From Craterostigma plantagineum (Eukaryota; Streptophyta; Magnoliopsida; Lamiales; Linderniaceae), in the NCBI GenBank assembly GCA_027422505.1, contig JAPQWV010001551.1, positions 1-64,000 on the forward strand: DNA of 64,000 bases, read 5' to 3'. A program made the position numbers and the translations under genes. The number at the start of each line of letters is the position of its first letter. The stretch's first letter is position 1. The notes below the pieces were generated by a model. The model had not been told where the DNA came from. It worked only from the letters and a program-made list of their open reading frames with translations, and searched no databases. Positions 12,772-24,183 of this stretch are shown here, piece after piece.

Positions 12772-13191
12772 GGGGCATTCATTTCAGACCTCCACGTAAC
12801 TATCATTTAGACCTTCACGTAACTATCATTTAGGATTCAGGTCCTCTTGGGAAAAAATTAGTTTTATTGGCAAAAATTTAGTTTTAAGGATCCATTTTCT
12901 GCAAATACCACTACATTGCTCTCCTACCAGTATGTTCAAATTTTGTAACACAAAATCATAATTCGGTACCAGTTTATGATCATTAGATACCAGTTTATTT
13001 TCTGCAGTACCACTTCATTGCTTTGATACCAGTATGTTGAAATTTGTAACACAAAAGGTTATATACCAGTTCATATATCTTTCATATCACTTTTTTACAC
13101 ACACAAAATGGGTCCTTTAACATACAAAATTCTCAAACATGGCCTGAATTCGAAATCAAACCCTTAATGGGGCCTGATTTCGAATTGACCC
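12772..13191. mobile_element. Short Mutator-like TIR element
   Basis: Ends are GGGGCATTCATTTCAGACC and, on the reverse strand, GGGTCAATTCGAAATCAGG. The flanks carry a near-perfect 9-bp duplication (TATAATTAA at 12763-12771, TAGAATTAA at 13192-13200). The right end resembles the ends of the element at 46057-47352 (ATCAGGCCCCATTA). The interior holds several TACCAGTTTAT-like words and no gene. Confidence 0.55.
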
Positions 13192-13209
13192 TAGAATTAA
13201 TAGTTTATA

Positions 13210-13453
13210 TTCCATCTGTTCCACTAATTTTATCAATATTTTTCCATTTCGGCCGTCCCAATAATTTTATCACCTTTCCTTATTTAGCAAAAAAACTATC
13301 ACAAACAATCAATATAATAATATTAAATTTTCTTAAAGACATGTCAAAATATACACTTTTTTTACCTTTTTATTGTCATATATTATTATAATAATACTAT
13401 CTTAACTTGCGTGCCCACCAATATATGTGATAAAGATAACGGGACGGGTGGAG
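13210..13453. mobile_element. Stowaway-type MITE (Tc1/mariner derived)
   Basis: The left end TTCCATCTGTTCCACTAAT and the reverse-complemented right end CTCCACCCGTCCCGTTATC are the Stowaway terminal repeat type. It is flanked by TA on both sides (13208-13209 and 13454-13455), and is 244 bp, AT-rich and non-coding. It sits just downstream of the T-protein gene. Confidence 0.75.
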
Positions 13454-13677
13454 TATCAGTTTCCATACCATATTTCAAGCAACTATATATAATCCAAAAG
13501 TCTAGTTCATGTGAAAAGAACCAAATGATATCAAACAGTCACTAGTTATTACAATCAAATCATTGCCAGATAAAAATACAGAGCAAACATCTCAACAGTC
13601 ACATTCATTCATCCAAGAAATCAAACCAACGAAGAAGAAGAAGAGCACCTTAGAAAGAAAATAAAAAATCCCAAGAT

Positions 13678-15506
13678 TAGGGCTTGTAGTACTTGGTGGG
13701 AACGAAGGGCATTTTCGTCACCGAGCCATCGTAAGCCTTACCCCTCACAACAATCTTGAGCTTCGTCCCCGCCTTGTGCTTCCCCGACTTCACATAACCC
13801 ATCGCTATGTTCTTCTTCAAGCACGGGCTAAACCCACCGCTCGTAACTTCCCGATGCTCTCCCCAGACTCGTCCTTTATCTCGCTGTGGCTCCTCGCGGG
13901 CGGGCCCGCAGAGAAAATCCCGACCCTTCGAATGGCGGGGCCCGTTTCGACCTGCTTGAGTATCACGTCAGCTCCCAAGAACCCTCCCTCGGCCTTCCTC
14001 CGCTTGCCTATGGCCCACGTGAGCCCGGCCTCGACGGGGGTTATGTGCTGCTCCATGTCGTTTCCATAGAGGCATAGGCCCGCTTCCAAACGGAGGCTGT
14101 CTCGGGCCCCGAGGCCCGTTAGGCGAACCTTGCCCTCGGATTTGTCGAGGATGGCCTTCGCGAGTTCGACAGCGTGCTCCGAGGGGACCGATATTTCGAA
14201 CCCGTCTTCGCCCGTGTACCTGAAATAAGGTTTTTTCGTTGACGTAATATGAAAGAAAATACGATGCAGTGCCTTTGAAGTTTAAGCTTTTAGGCGAACG
14301 AAGGTATAAGAGATCATGCCAAGATTTCATGGGAACAATCCTCACGACCAGTCATTAGTAAGAAAATTTCACGTCTAAGATCAGATAAGAAATAAATCAA
14401 CCTAGGCGTAAGGAAACGTGTTGGAGAAAAAAAAAGTGTAAAATTTAAATAGATACGCTCCCTCAAGCTTATAGCGAACTAATATATAACTAAACGATAC
14501 ACTGCCTTCGAGCTTAAGCTTTTAGGTGAATGGTGAATAGTGTGATATGAGATTTCATTGGGGACAAATCCTCACGGTCACCCGGTAGCAGAAAATTCCT
14601 TGTGTAAGACCAAATACGAAAAAATCAGTCTGAATGTGAATGGTAGGCTATATAAAGCAGCAATCTTGCGATATTTCAGATTATATAACCGTCGAACAGT
14701 AAACAAAGAACGTAATTACGTTACCCCGTCCTCGTGAGGAAGCACGACACGCCATTGATGTTCAAAATCTTGAAATCGCTGAAGTACATCTTGCTCAGAT
14801 CGTCCTTCGTCAGGTGCTGAAGAACTGGGGCAGCGAGCGGGCCCTTTCGCCGAAAAAATTCAGACAAAGAAAAGGGATCGGTTTTCAACGCTCACTATCA
14901 AAAGAAAATGAAATCACGCAAAAGAAATCTGCAGAACAAAACCGACCTGTAGAGCGAGGAGGGACCGCTCATCATGGATATGCCAGAAACATCTCCTCCC
15001 TTCGACGTAAAAGCCTTCATATGCTCCTCAATATGGGCCAAATCCTTATCCCTACAGCCAGCATTCACAACCAAGTAAATGTGATCTTCGGTCACTTTAG
15101 TGATCACAGAGTCGTCGATTGCTCCTCCCTTTTCGTTCGTAAACACAGTCAAAGTCCCAGTGCCCGGGGCGAGGCCCGCCACGTCAGCGATGACGAGCTT
15201 TTCGAGGAAAGGGATGGAGTCTTTTCCCTTGAGGCTAAGGCCACACATATGGGCAACGTCGAAAAGGCTTCCATTCTCCCGACAGTTTAAGGTTGAATCC
15301 ATGATCGAATCCTTGTACTGAATGGGCATGCTCCAGCCTGCGAATGGGACCATTTTGGCGCCGTTTGCAACGTGGAAATCGTAGAGGGCTGTTTTCTTGA
15401 GATCTGCTTCTGATGCAAAGCATCGGCGGGCGATCGTTTTCTTTTCGGTTTGAGATAATCGGCGAGTCATCGACTGGCCTAGCTGCCACAATCCACCACC
15501 CCTCAT
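13678..15506 (-). CDS. GDCST: Aminomethyltransferase, mitochondrial (glycine decarboxylase T-protein)
   Basis: Tetrahydrofolate-dependent T-protein of the mitochondrial glycine cleavage complex, central to photorespiration. Three exons on the minus strand: 15506-14947, 14844-about 14725 and 14219-13678. The start [12 protein letters not shown] begins a mitochondrial presequence. Then come [49 protein letters not shown] and [17 protein letters not shown]. Exon 2 has [11 protein letters not shown] and FLTRTG; exon 3 has [47 protein letters not shown] and the end [13 protein letters not shown]. Two one-base deletions shift the frame: near 14975, where DVS should lead into WHIHDERSL, and near 13840, just before the [12 protein letters not shown] stretch. 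Elsewhere the protein is family-length and intact, so sequence error is likely. Confidence 0.95.
14270..14650. repeat. Two copies of the dispersed intronic repeat, in a T-protein intron
   Basis: Copies at about 14270-14420 and 14505-14645 share AAGCTTTTAGG.GAA, AATCCTCACG and GTAAGAAAATTTC-type blocks with each other and with the two copies in the WRKY intron at 1495-1790. No terminal inverted repeats or target duplications are visible. Possibly remnants of a short LTR element. Confidence 0.55.
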
Positions 15507-15569
15507 TTTTTTCTTTTCGGTGTTATCTGCGCGAGAAGTTATAGATTGCACGGATCAGTGAAGTGGTGA

Positions 15570-16700
15570 AAGGTTACATTTTCGTTGCAAAACAGAGCAA
15601 ACACACAAAATCCAGCCTTTTTTTCTGTGTGGCATTTATACATACACATGGAATGCACCTTCATATAAATCAATGTAAGAGTCAAAATCTGATCTTTTAT
15701 GGAGCTGGCAACGAAAGCATTACAGGGAAACAAGCTTCATTCTCCAAATCTCGTGATAAAATTGTATTATGAATGAAATATGCAGAAACAATAGAGCTAA
15801 TCTTGGATCCACGAGGCATGCATATGCGAGCATTAAACTTACCTTGAGGGAAGAGGGATCTCCTTTTTTTTGCTTCTGTTCCTCCAAAGAAATGAAAATG
15901 TGTTTTTCACAAGGAATCTTGATTATATATGATATGGATAAATATGAGATGTAATGCATATGGTAAATGACAAATATGATATATATTAAATAAATAATAA
16001 TAATATGGTGAGGGGTGGTTGAGGCTTTCTCAGCCCACATCACAAAGCCAATCCTCGGCGAGTGGTAGTGATCACACGATTTCTTGTTTGTGATTTGTGC
16101 AAGAAAAAAGTTATCTTTATTGCTTTCCGATATAAATTAATGAATAATTGGGAATACTTTTATGTTGAAAGTATGGTGCACTCGTTACGCATTGGGTTGT
16201 TTTTATCACATATAATTCATAATCTATAGGTTCGCAAGAGGTGTCCCTAATCTCCGTAAGCAATCAACTTAATACTAGTTTTATTTTAATAGAAAAATGG
16301 TTAGAAACATAAAGAAAGTCAAATGAAAACTTATGTTATTTAATTGGAAAACATGTTTTGAAACTTGTACATGAAATACTACTGAGATCTCGTAAGAAAT
16401 ATGAGCGCCAATATCACACATTTTTTTTCATGTTTCCATAATTTTTTTTCGTATAGGGTTATTAAAAAAAAAATCAAAAAGAGGAAAAAGAAATGGAAGT
16501 TGTGGTTTTTTAAAACTATTGGTACAAACCGTACTGAATAGAGAAGAATTTCCTTATATGAGTGTAACGTATTTTCTTTTATTCGAATATTGAATTATCG
16601 GAAAAATAGTACAAATTAAATTTGATGAACTTTAACGGGCTCTATCTCTATTTATTTCTCCGATTCTTCACTTGCACGACTTTTGAAAGACTTTGGAAAA
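15570..16700. other. Upstream region of the T-protein gene and AT-rich intergenic sequence
   Basis: The first few hundred bases should contain the T-protein promoter, but no specific site can be named with confidence. The rest is AT-rich, with poly-T and poly-A runs near 16425 and 16465 and no supportable gene. Confidence 0.4.
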
Positions 16701-16959
16701 TTCTTGAGTTTAATCTTCCTTGATTTGGGCCTTCGTTAAGTTCCGTCGTGGGCCTTTGGGCTTGATCACGAACTTACTACTTGGACTTGGGGGACGTTTT
16801 TGAAATATGGGCGTTGCTTCGTGGGCTTTGGGCTTGATCACGAATCTTAGTGAATGTTTTCTTCGTGGGCCTTTAGGCTTAATCACAAAGCTATCTTGGC
16901 CCTGCTACTTATCAAAGATGCTTTGTCAGTGGGCTTTTGAACTTGATTACGAACTTAGC

Positions 16960-17400
16960 GCTTTAGACATTTCGAACTTTTCTTTGGACACGAACAACTT
17001 CGAAAGAATTGAATGCTTTTGGAAAGACTTACATCGTCTGACGAAGCTTCGGACTATCCCGCCTTTCGATCCGAATACGAATAACTTCGAAAGAATTGAA
17101 TGCTTTTAGAAAGACTTATATCGTCTAACGAAGCTTCGCACTATCCCGCCTTTCGATCCGAATACGAACAACTTCGAAAGAATTGAATGCTTTTAGAAAG
17201 ACTTATATCGTCTGACGAAGCTTCGTACTATCCTGCCTTTGATCCGAATACGAACGACTTCGAAAGAATGGAATGCTTTTCACAGAAAGACTTATATCGT
17301 CTGACGAAGTTTCGTACTCGATTCTCGTCTTTGGACTACGATTTGAATGCGATGAACTTCGTGAGAGAATTGAATGCTTTAGAAGTCTTATATCGTCTCT
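16960..17400. repeat. 87-bp tandem repeat
   Basis: Consecutive units begin GAACAACTTCGAAAGAATTG, GAATAACTTCGAAAGAATTG and so on, and continue through TGACGAAGCTTCG and TTTCGATCCGAATAC. There are at least three good units of about 87 bp and two diverged ones to the right. To the left (16720-16950) a looser repeat of GGGCTTTGGGCTTGATCACGA occurs at roughly 60-75 bp spacing. Because 87 is a multiple of three, the array gives a repetitive open frame, which I do not regard as a gene. Confidence 0.8.
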
Positions 17401-17439
17401 CGAAGTTTTGCTTCGCCGTTGTCCTCTGACTTGTGATTT

Positions 17440-18100
17440 CTGAATTCTGAAGCCCCGTATTTATAGTCGTAGAGAATTCTCAATAATGGAAAATATAATC
17501 GTCGGGTGTTTCGTCCATATTTAGGTTGATTCTACCCACATATGGGTTGATCCTGATTTGATTTGATTTCTTCCATATTTGACTTGATTCTCTCAATATT
17601 TGTCAATCTTATGATATTTGATTTGATTCATTTACTTATTTAACAAATCTCTACACATTTTACCATGTGTAGGATTTTTTATAAAAGGATATATATTATC
17701 ATATATGATAATAATTTATTAATTAAATAAACTATTTATTAATTGAGATTAATTTATGGATCTCAATAAATAGCAATTTAATTAAATGATCTTATTTTAT
17801 TTCTTGGAATTAACTTATTAAATCCCAATAATATAAATAGACAATTAATTTTTAATTGTCTACAATGAGATCCCATAATTTAAACGAATCGTATCATTTA
17901 TACTTAAAAAAGAAGAAGCATATTTTCTAAATATATAAAAAAGGGGATGAACGTAATATATTCACTATATTGGATATCAGTTATCACCCCTAATTTCACT
18001 CATAGAGAATATGCGTAGGGTAACTCTCAGAATTTTCGTAATGGCTTATATTTTTTAAATATGCTTGACCAAAGCACAATAAGATTATGTACATCCATAG
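17440..18100. other. AT-rich intergenic sequence
   Basis: Very AT-rich, with many TTTAATTAA-like words; no gene, repeat structure or element ends seen. The right end is the probable promoter of the cysteine-rich peptide gene (CTTATAAATTATCG near 18127 could be a TATA region). Confidence 0.4.
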
Positions 18101-18170
18101 CTTCATACACACACTCACTCACACTGCTTATAAATTATCGGCGTAATATGTGCAAATTAGGGCTTGGAGA

Positions 18171-18477
18171 ATGTCTTTAAAGAGTTCAATGGCTTATCTT
18201 ATTGTTCTTCTCGCAATTATATCGTGTAAGTCTATTCTTATTTTTTTTTCGTAGCATTTTTCTTGTTAAGTTGAAAGCTCATTTTTTTTACTACACATAT
18301 GCAGTTTTTGGTCAGAAAAGTATTGAAGGAAGGCACATTGTGTTTATTTTCTGTAAGGACGACATGGATTGCTTCGAATCTATATGTCCATCACATGTAG
18401 GATTCTGCAATTCAGACCATTTGTGCGATTGCCATGATAAGGATTTAAGAGTTCTCGCAAACAATTCTAAACCCTAG
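18171..18477 (+). CDS. Defensin-like secreted cysteine-rich peptide
   Basis: Two exons, 18171-18225 and 18305-18477, split by a short intron with GTAAGT and ATGCAG borders right after the signal-peptide segment, the usual layout of plant DEFL/LCR genes. The 75-residue product starts MSLKSSMAYLIVLLAIIS (signal peptide) and continues to a mature region with six cysteines spaced C-x5-C-x4-C-x6-C-x5-C-x-C, ending with a CDC motif. This fits the six-cysteine defensin-like class. The role could be reproductive signalling or defence; the sequence does not say which. The frame is intact across the splice. A relative with the same first exon lies at 25331. Confidence 0.75.
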
Positions 18478-18839
18478 ATAAATCATTTACTAAATGATAT
18501 AAAAGTCAATAATCGATTTATATGGATTTATGGTTTACAATCATGTTAGCATATATACATATATATCAAATGATATTTAATTGGTTAAAGATCTCAAAGC
18601 AAAAGATAAAAATTCTCCGACACAAGGATGCTTTCATTGTTGGTGACATTTTAAAGATAGGTCTTTTGCATTGGACAGAACGATATATATAATGGAAGTT
18701 CTATTTATTATTTGTATGGATATATTATATCTATATCTATATATAATACTTTTCAGAAATAATCTCTTTGATCAATTTTGTGAAAATGACCTCATTTTTA
18801 AGGGTATCTCCATGATTTTATGTAAGAATAGAACAGCTG

Positions 18840-19020
18840 CTGATAAATCAAATAATTGGTTATCTAGGTCGAAAAAAGTAGAATCAATACATAATATATC
18901 ATGCCATTTGTTGCAGTGCTTGTAAGATATGAATAATTGATTGTTAGTTGTTGCCATTATTATAATCTTCAAATAATTGGTTATCTAGGTCGTAAAAAAG
19001 TAGAATCAATACATAATAAA
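18840..19020. repeat. Short direct repeat about 127 bp apart
   Basis: The block AAATAATTGGTTATCTAGGTC followed by AAAAAGTAGAATCAATACAT occurs at about 18849 and again at about 18971. The second copy lies just before the insertion point of the Copia element. Origin unknown. Confidence 0.6.
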
Positions 19021-19176
19021 TAACACACAACGAAACTCCAAAGAGAATCACACATAATCAACACACTTGGATATTCTACCTTACTCCCTTAATGAAATGC
19101 ACACAAAACTAATTGTTAGGCCAGCCGCCCATGAGGGCAGCTGTATTTGAAAAGAAAGAAAAAAAATAAAATAATA

Positions 19177-22058
19177 CTTCCTCAGTCCCAGATATATGTT
19201 CCCATAAATTACTCTGCACGCAAATTAAGAAAGCCTTGTTTAAATATTGGGACCACGCTTTGTTAAGGAGAGGAGAGAGAATTAACTCAGTAATTATTCC
19301 CACCAAAATTTCCTTTCCCTCTTTATTTTTAACACAATTCAAATTACCCATACACCTCCCCATTTAATCAAAACAATCGCAACATTCCATCATAAACCAT
19401 CAAACAAAAAACCTGTTCATAATGGACACATCAAAGACACAAAACAACACCATTCAAACACACCACTGTACATGAGATTACAACAGTTTACATTACAACA
19501 CTTCCACTGTAAAGAGACAAAAAAAGCAGCTGAATTTGATCTTCATCCAAGGTTCATCTGCAGCAAAGAAAAAGCAGCACCAACGAGACAAAAGACGGCA
19601 GAAAACAGTAGCAAATGACCTCATCTACACTTCAGCAGCAGCAGAGCAGAATGGTGGTGGTAAAGCCTAGACCAAGTGTTGAAGACAAAAATACAATTGC
19701 ACAAGTTCTTTTAACTAGCTACATAGATAAGAAATTACCTTCCGGTAAAATCAATGAGGTCTCCTTGAGGTCTGGTCTAAGTAGGAAGACGATCGGCAAG
19801 ATCTGGCTGTTGCAAAGAGGCAAATTGATGCCGGGCGGGCTGTCCACATTAGCAAAAGAGTTCGCCTGCAAAGAAGTGATAAAATCCAGATTGATATCCA
19901 ACAAATAAAAAGCATCGACATCAAAGAAAAGATCAACAATTAGAACGCTTGCCAATGAAATTGAAGTTAGCAAAACAACCGTAGGTCGATGGATTAAGCA
20001 AGGGCATCTCAGACCACATACAAATCCAATCAAGCCCTCTTTGACACAATCAAATAAACTGGTGAGGCTCAATTTCAGTTTGAATGCATTGATGATCGAC
20101 AGCATACAAGAAAAATCCAGTTTAAAAGCATGGAGAATGTGGTTCACATTGATGAGAAATGGTTTTTCATAACCCGAGCTAGTGAAAGGTGTTACTTGAT
20201 ACCCAGGGAAGAACAACCATATAGATCGTGCAAGAGTAAAAGATTCATAACGAAGGTAATGTTTATGTGCGCTGTGAGCAGACCAATATACACAAGTGAT
20301 GGAGAACTTGTGTTTGATGGAAAGATTGGCTTGTTTCCTTTACTGAGAAGATCCCAGCAAAGAGAAACAGCAAGAACAGACTCAAGGGCACTCTTGAGAC
20401 CAAGTCCATAGAATCAATTACCAAGAAGGTGATCAAGGACTGTCTGATTCAAAGAGTAAGTATCTAACATGTCTATATGCATTGACAATCAATCTATTAG
20501 TGACTATTCAAATTGTTTTTTCAGGTCATACCGGCAATCAAGAATAATGGCCAGCAAATGCGGACAGAAATATCATTATCCAACAGGATAATGCCAAGCC
20601 ACATATCAGTGATGAAGACACTGATTTCAGAGAGGCTGCATCATCTGATGGATTCAATATCAGGTTAAAGTGCCAACCAACTAATTCACCAGACACGAAT
20701 GTCAATGACTTAGGCTGGTTCAGCAGCATACAAGCCCTACAAGTTAAAAAACCAGCAAACTCAGTAAAAGAATTAGTGTCAGCAGTGGAGGAATCGTTTA
20801 ATGAACTAAGTCCACAAACATTGAACAAGGTATTCTTAAGCTTGCATGCATGCCTCGTTGAAATTATGAAGTGTAAAGGCCACAATAACTACATTCTGCC
20901 ACACATGAAGAAGGACAAACTATTGAACAATGGTACACTACCACATGCTCTAGATGTGGAAGATTCAATAGTAAAGGAAGCAATACACCACTTGATTGAA
21001 AGTGGTGAAGGGCCTCATATTAAGCTGGATGAATCAGTTATGGCATATTTTGGTTATGGAGCTGATCTAGATGCAGGATATCAAATCTAAAGCCTCAAGT
21101 ATGCAAAATATTTTGGTGATTGTACATATGAACTTTTGTTTTTTTCAAACATGTAACAATACTGCTATGTTACAATTCCAAATGTAATTTTGTCAAGCTA
21201 GCAAACACACTGCTATCACACAATCACACAATTAACGAACATACGAAACAGTCAAGCTATCACTATCACACAATCAATGAAACAGACAAGCTATCACACA
21301 ATCAAAAACGTTAAAGACAAGCACGACACAGTCAAGAAATCACAAAGTCACATTATTAAAAACGATAATTACCGAGAATGGAGGGCGTTCCTGGTATATC
21401 GATGGACAATAAATCCCAAGAATCTCTATGAGCGTGAGCTTCATTTTCGCTGTCAAACCTTCACCCCAAGCCTCCTTCTTCGGGAAAATATTGCTTGGGC
21501 CAAGAGATCTGGCCAGAGCGTCGACGCCACCGTCTTCGATTGAGCAGGGGACCACTGTGATGGAATCGGGCCACTCCGTCTCATCCATCATCGTTTCTTC
21601 AATGTAATCGGACCACTATGTCTCTGGAACCCCAAGCCACGCCTCCGGCGGCGTTTCTAGAACCACGAGCAACAAATCCGCCGCATCCATCAGACTTTGA
21701 GCGACGGAGAAAGGAGGCAGGTTGAAACGCTTCATAGGGGAGATGGGGTTGGGAAATCGTTTGCGAGAGATATTGGGCAGACGAACGCTCACAGGTTACT
21801 GAATTTGGGGGAAGAAAGAATCGTGGTGAGAGAAAAGCTGGAAGGTTTTTTTTGGTAAGTTGGGTTTTTAGGGGAGGAAAAAAAGAAAAATATGGGGAGT
21901 TGGTTAGGTTTTTAAGTTTTAAATTGGGTGTATTAAAGATATTAATGGTGTAATTAGTTTAATTATTGGAGTAATTTTTTACCAAAAATGGAAATGGGAA
22001 GAATTATGTGGGATGCCCGAAATAGAAAGATGGGAAGAAATAAGTGCGACGAAGGAAG
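19177..22058 (+). mobile_element. Tc1/mariner element (2.9 kb) inserted in the Copia 5' LTR
   Basis: Ends CTTCCTCAGTCCCAGATAT and, on the reverse strand, CTTCCTTCGTCGCACTTATT are flanked by TA on both sides (19175-19176 and 22059-22060). The LTR sequence resumes exactly after the right TA. It contains a plant mariner-like transposase gene. Size and structure match autonomous plant mariner-like elements, but the transposase frame is broken. Confidence 0.9.
19615..21090 (+). pseudogene. Plant mariner-like transposase, DD39D type, frame broken
   Basis: The N-terminal helix-turn-helix region is at 19675-19990 (LRSGLSRKTIGKIW and VSKTTVGRWIKQG). The first catalytic aspartate is in VVHIDEKWFF (about 20140), followed by YRSCKSKRFITKVMF and FDGKIGLFP. 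After a frame break come QQDNAKPH (second Asp) and NSPDTNVNDLGWF. The aspartate in NDLG lies 39 residues after the second one, the plant mariner spacing. The C-terminal part HACLVEIMKCKGHNNY and LPHMKK matches the family. At least three frame changes separate these parts, and a short gap near 20460-20525 looks like an intron. Confidence 0.88.
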
Positions 22059-22739
22059 TATTATATAATATTATAATATTATTTTTTATATATATATATA
22101 AAAGAAAAAATTAAGACAAGGAATGAGCGGCCCATATCAACTGGCGACGCCGCGGATTCATGGCCACCGGTTTTGAGTGGTCCAGAAGAGCTGAAGATAT
22201 CTATAAATATGCTGATGATTCTTTAGTTATTATCATCCCAAATCAAGTGAGGAGTTCAGTGAGAGAGAAATAGTGAGAGGAAAACTTATCCGAGTGGATA
22301 AGGGTGAGAGAGGGTTTTAGTTTTTTGGGGTAGTTGGGAGAAGGTACAAATACATTACCCGGCTGGGTAAGGGTCTCGAATTTGGGTTTAAACACGAGCG
22401 TTAAATTTGTACGGTGTAATATTCTCAATATAGTAAAGCTGGTGCTCTCCGTGGAGGTAGGCGGTATTGGTCAAACCACGTAAAATCTCATGTTCTCTAT
22501 CGGCGTCATTTCGGTTTATATTGTCCAAATAGTCGGGGGTCAAAATCAACCTTCCGCTGGGCTCGAAAAATTACCGCTCAACCCCAACAAGTGGTATCAG
22601 AGACAAGCTTAATTGATATTCTGAGTATGCTCTGTGGTTGCAGCTTTATCTGATCTTCCACATCAGAAAAGATATTAAGAAGGTTTATCGTTACGGGGGA
22701 GCCAGTGAAGGGCCAAGCTGTTAAATCTCTGGAAGGATA

Positions 22740-23900
22740 ATGGCGACGAAAAGTAATTTCAAAGTGCGGCAATTCGATGGTACGGGGAGTTTCACTCTGT
22801 GGCAGAGACGAGTGAAGGATATACTCGTTCACCAAGGTCTGGCTAAAGCTTTGAAAGGGGACAAGGCAAAGCCGGAGAAAATGACGAAAAAAGACTGTGA
22901 TGATTTGGGATCAAGATGTGTCAGCACAATTCGTTTGTACATTGCGGATAACATTATTAATAATGTTGTTAATGAGGATTTTGCACCAGACTTGTGGGCG
23001 AAGTTGGAGCAGCTGCATCTCGGGAAAAACTTAACCACAAAGTTAGATCTGAAGCGGGAGCTGTACCGGCTGAAGATGGAGGAAGGTGGGAATCTCATAG
23101 ATCACATTAGCGTGTTCAACGGACTCGTGGATCAACTTATAAAAGTTTATGTAAAGTGGATGTGCAGTCAACTCTTTTGGTGCATGAAAAGAGGAGACGC
23201 TTAAATTATGGGGATAGCCAAAATTCGACGTTGGCTATACACGGGGAGAATCGTAGAGGAAGATTCCACGCCAGAGAATTTGGAGGTAGCAGCAGGTCCA
23301 AATCAAAGAATGGCGGGAAGGGCATCATGTGCTACAAGTGTGGTGAGCCGGGACACATCAAGAGGAACTGTCCGACTTGGAGGAAGGACAGGAATGGCGA
23401 GGAAAATTCCACAACCATGATAGCACAAGATACGGATGATGTTGTAGACGTTCTCACAGTCTAATGATGGCGCTTTTCTCAGGATGAGTGGATATTTGAT
23501 TCGGGGTCGAAGTACCATATTTGCTCCGAAAGAAAATATTTTGATACGTTCCAGAAGATACGAAGAGGTTTGGTTTCCATGGCTGATGGATACCGTCATG
23601 CGGTTCGTGGTGTTGGAACTGTGAAGATCAAAATGACTGATGGAGCGGCGCGGGCTTTGGGTGGTGTGATCTTTGTCCCAAAGTTACGGAAGAATTTAAT
23701 ATCCATGAGCCAGTTAGATTCCAAGGGCTATGGGAGTTTCATAGCAGGGAGATCTGTATAATCACACGTGGCGGAAAAGTCCTACTGAAGGGAGAAGAGC
23801 GTGGAGGTTTGTATCGTCTGGACGCGAGTGTTGTACAAAATACTCTGACTTCGATGGGTTCACGAAAACCGCGCGCGCGTGGTGGGAAGGCAGACGATCG
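22740..23900 (+). pseudogene. Copia gag and protease, broken and truncated
   Basis: The start MATKSNFKVRQFDGTGSF is a Copia gag N-terminus. A zinc knuckle CYKCGEPGHIKRNC follows near 23330 in a second frame, and the protease segment begins EWIFDSGSKYHIC near 23490 and continues to LRKNLISMSQLDSKGYG. Remnants of the next domain stop near 23840, and everything between there and the 3' LTR is short non-coding tail. At least three frame changes are visible. The usual 3 kb of integrase to RNase H is absent. Confidence 0.85.
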
Positions 23901-24183
23901 TGATAAGGGAAGTCCTGCTGGAGAAGGGGTCGCGTTGAAGTCCCTCTTCAGAATTGACGAGTACAGTCGGTTCGGCAGCTGCACATAAGATTGGCCGCGT
24001 GATGAATCAAGTGGTAGGACCTGAATTCTTTATTCGGATATGTGTAGCTGGTACAAGGAAGGCCCATGGAAGTTCGTGGTAATTACGAACGGATTACTCT
24101 CAGACAGACTCGTTAGGATGAGTGCTTGACGGTGCTGAAGACAATGCTCGGATAGGTGTCGAATGCGGCTGGCAGGGGAGAAT

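Noticed and set aside
14814..15290. Plus-strand frame of 158 codons
   Set aside because: Shadow of the first T-protein exon on the opposite strand.
16807..17429. Open frames in the 87-bp tandem repeat as a repetitive protein gene
   Set aside because: Explained by the unit length being a multiple of three; no promoter, splice or signal evidence.
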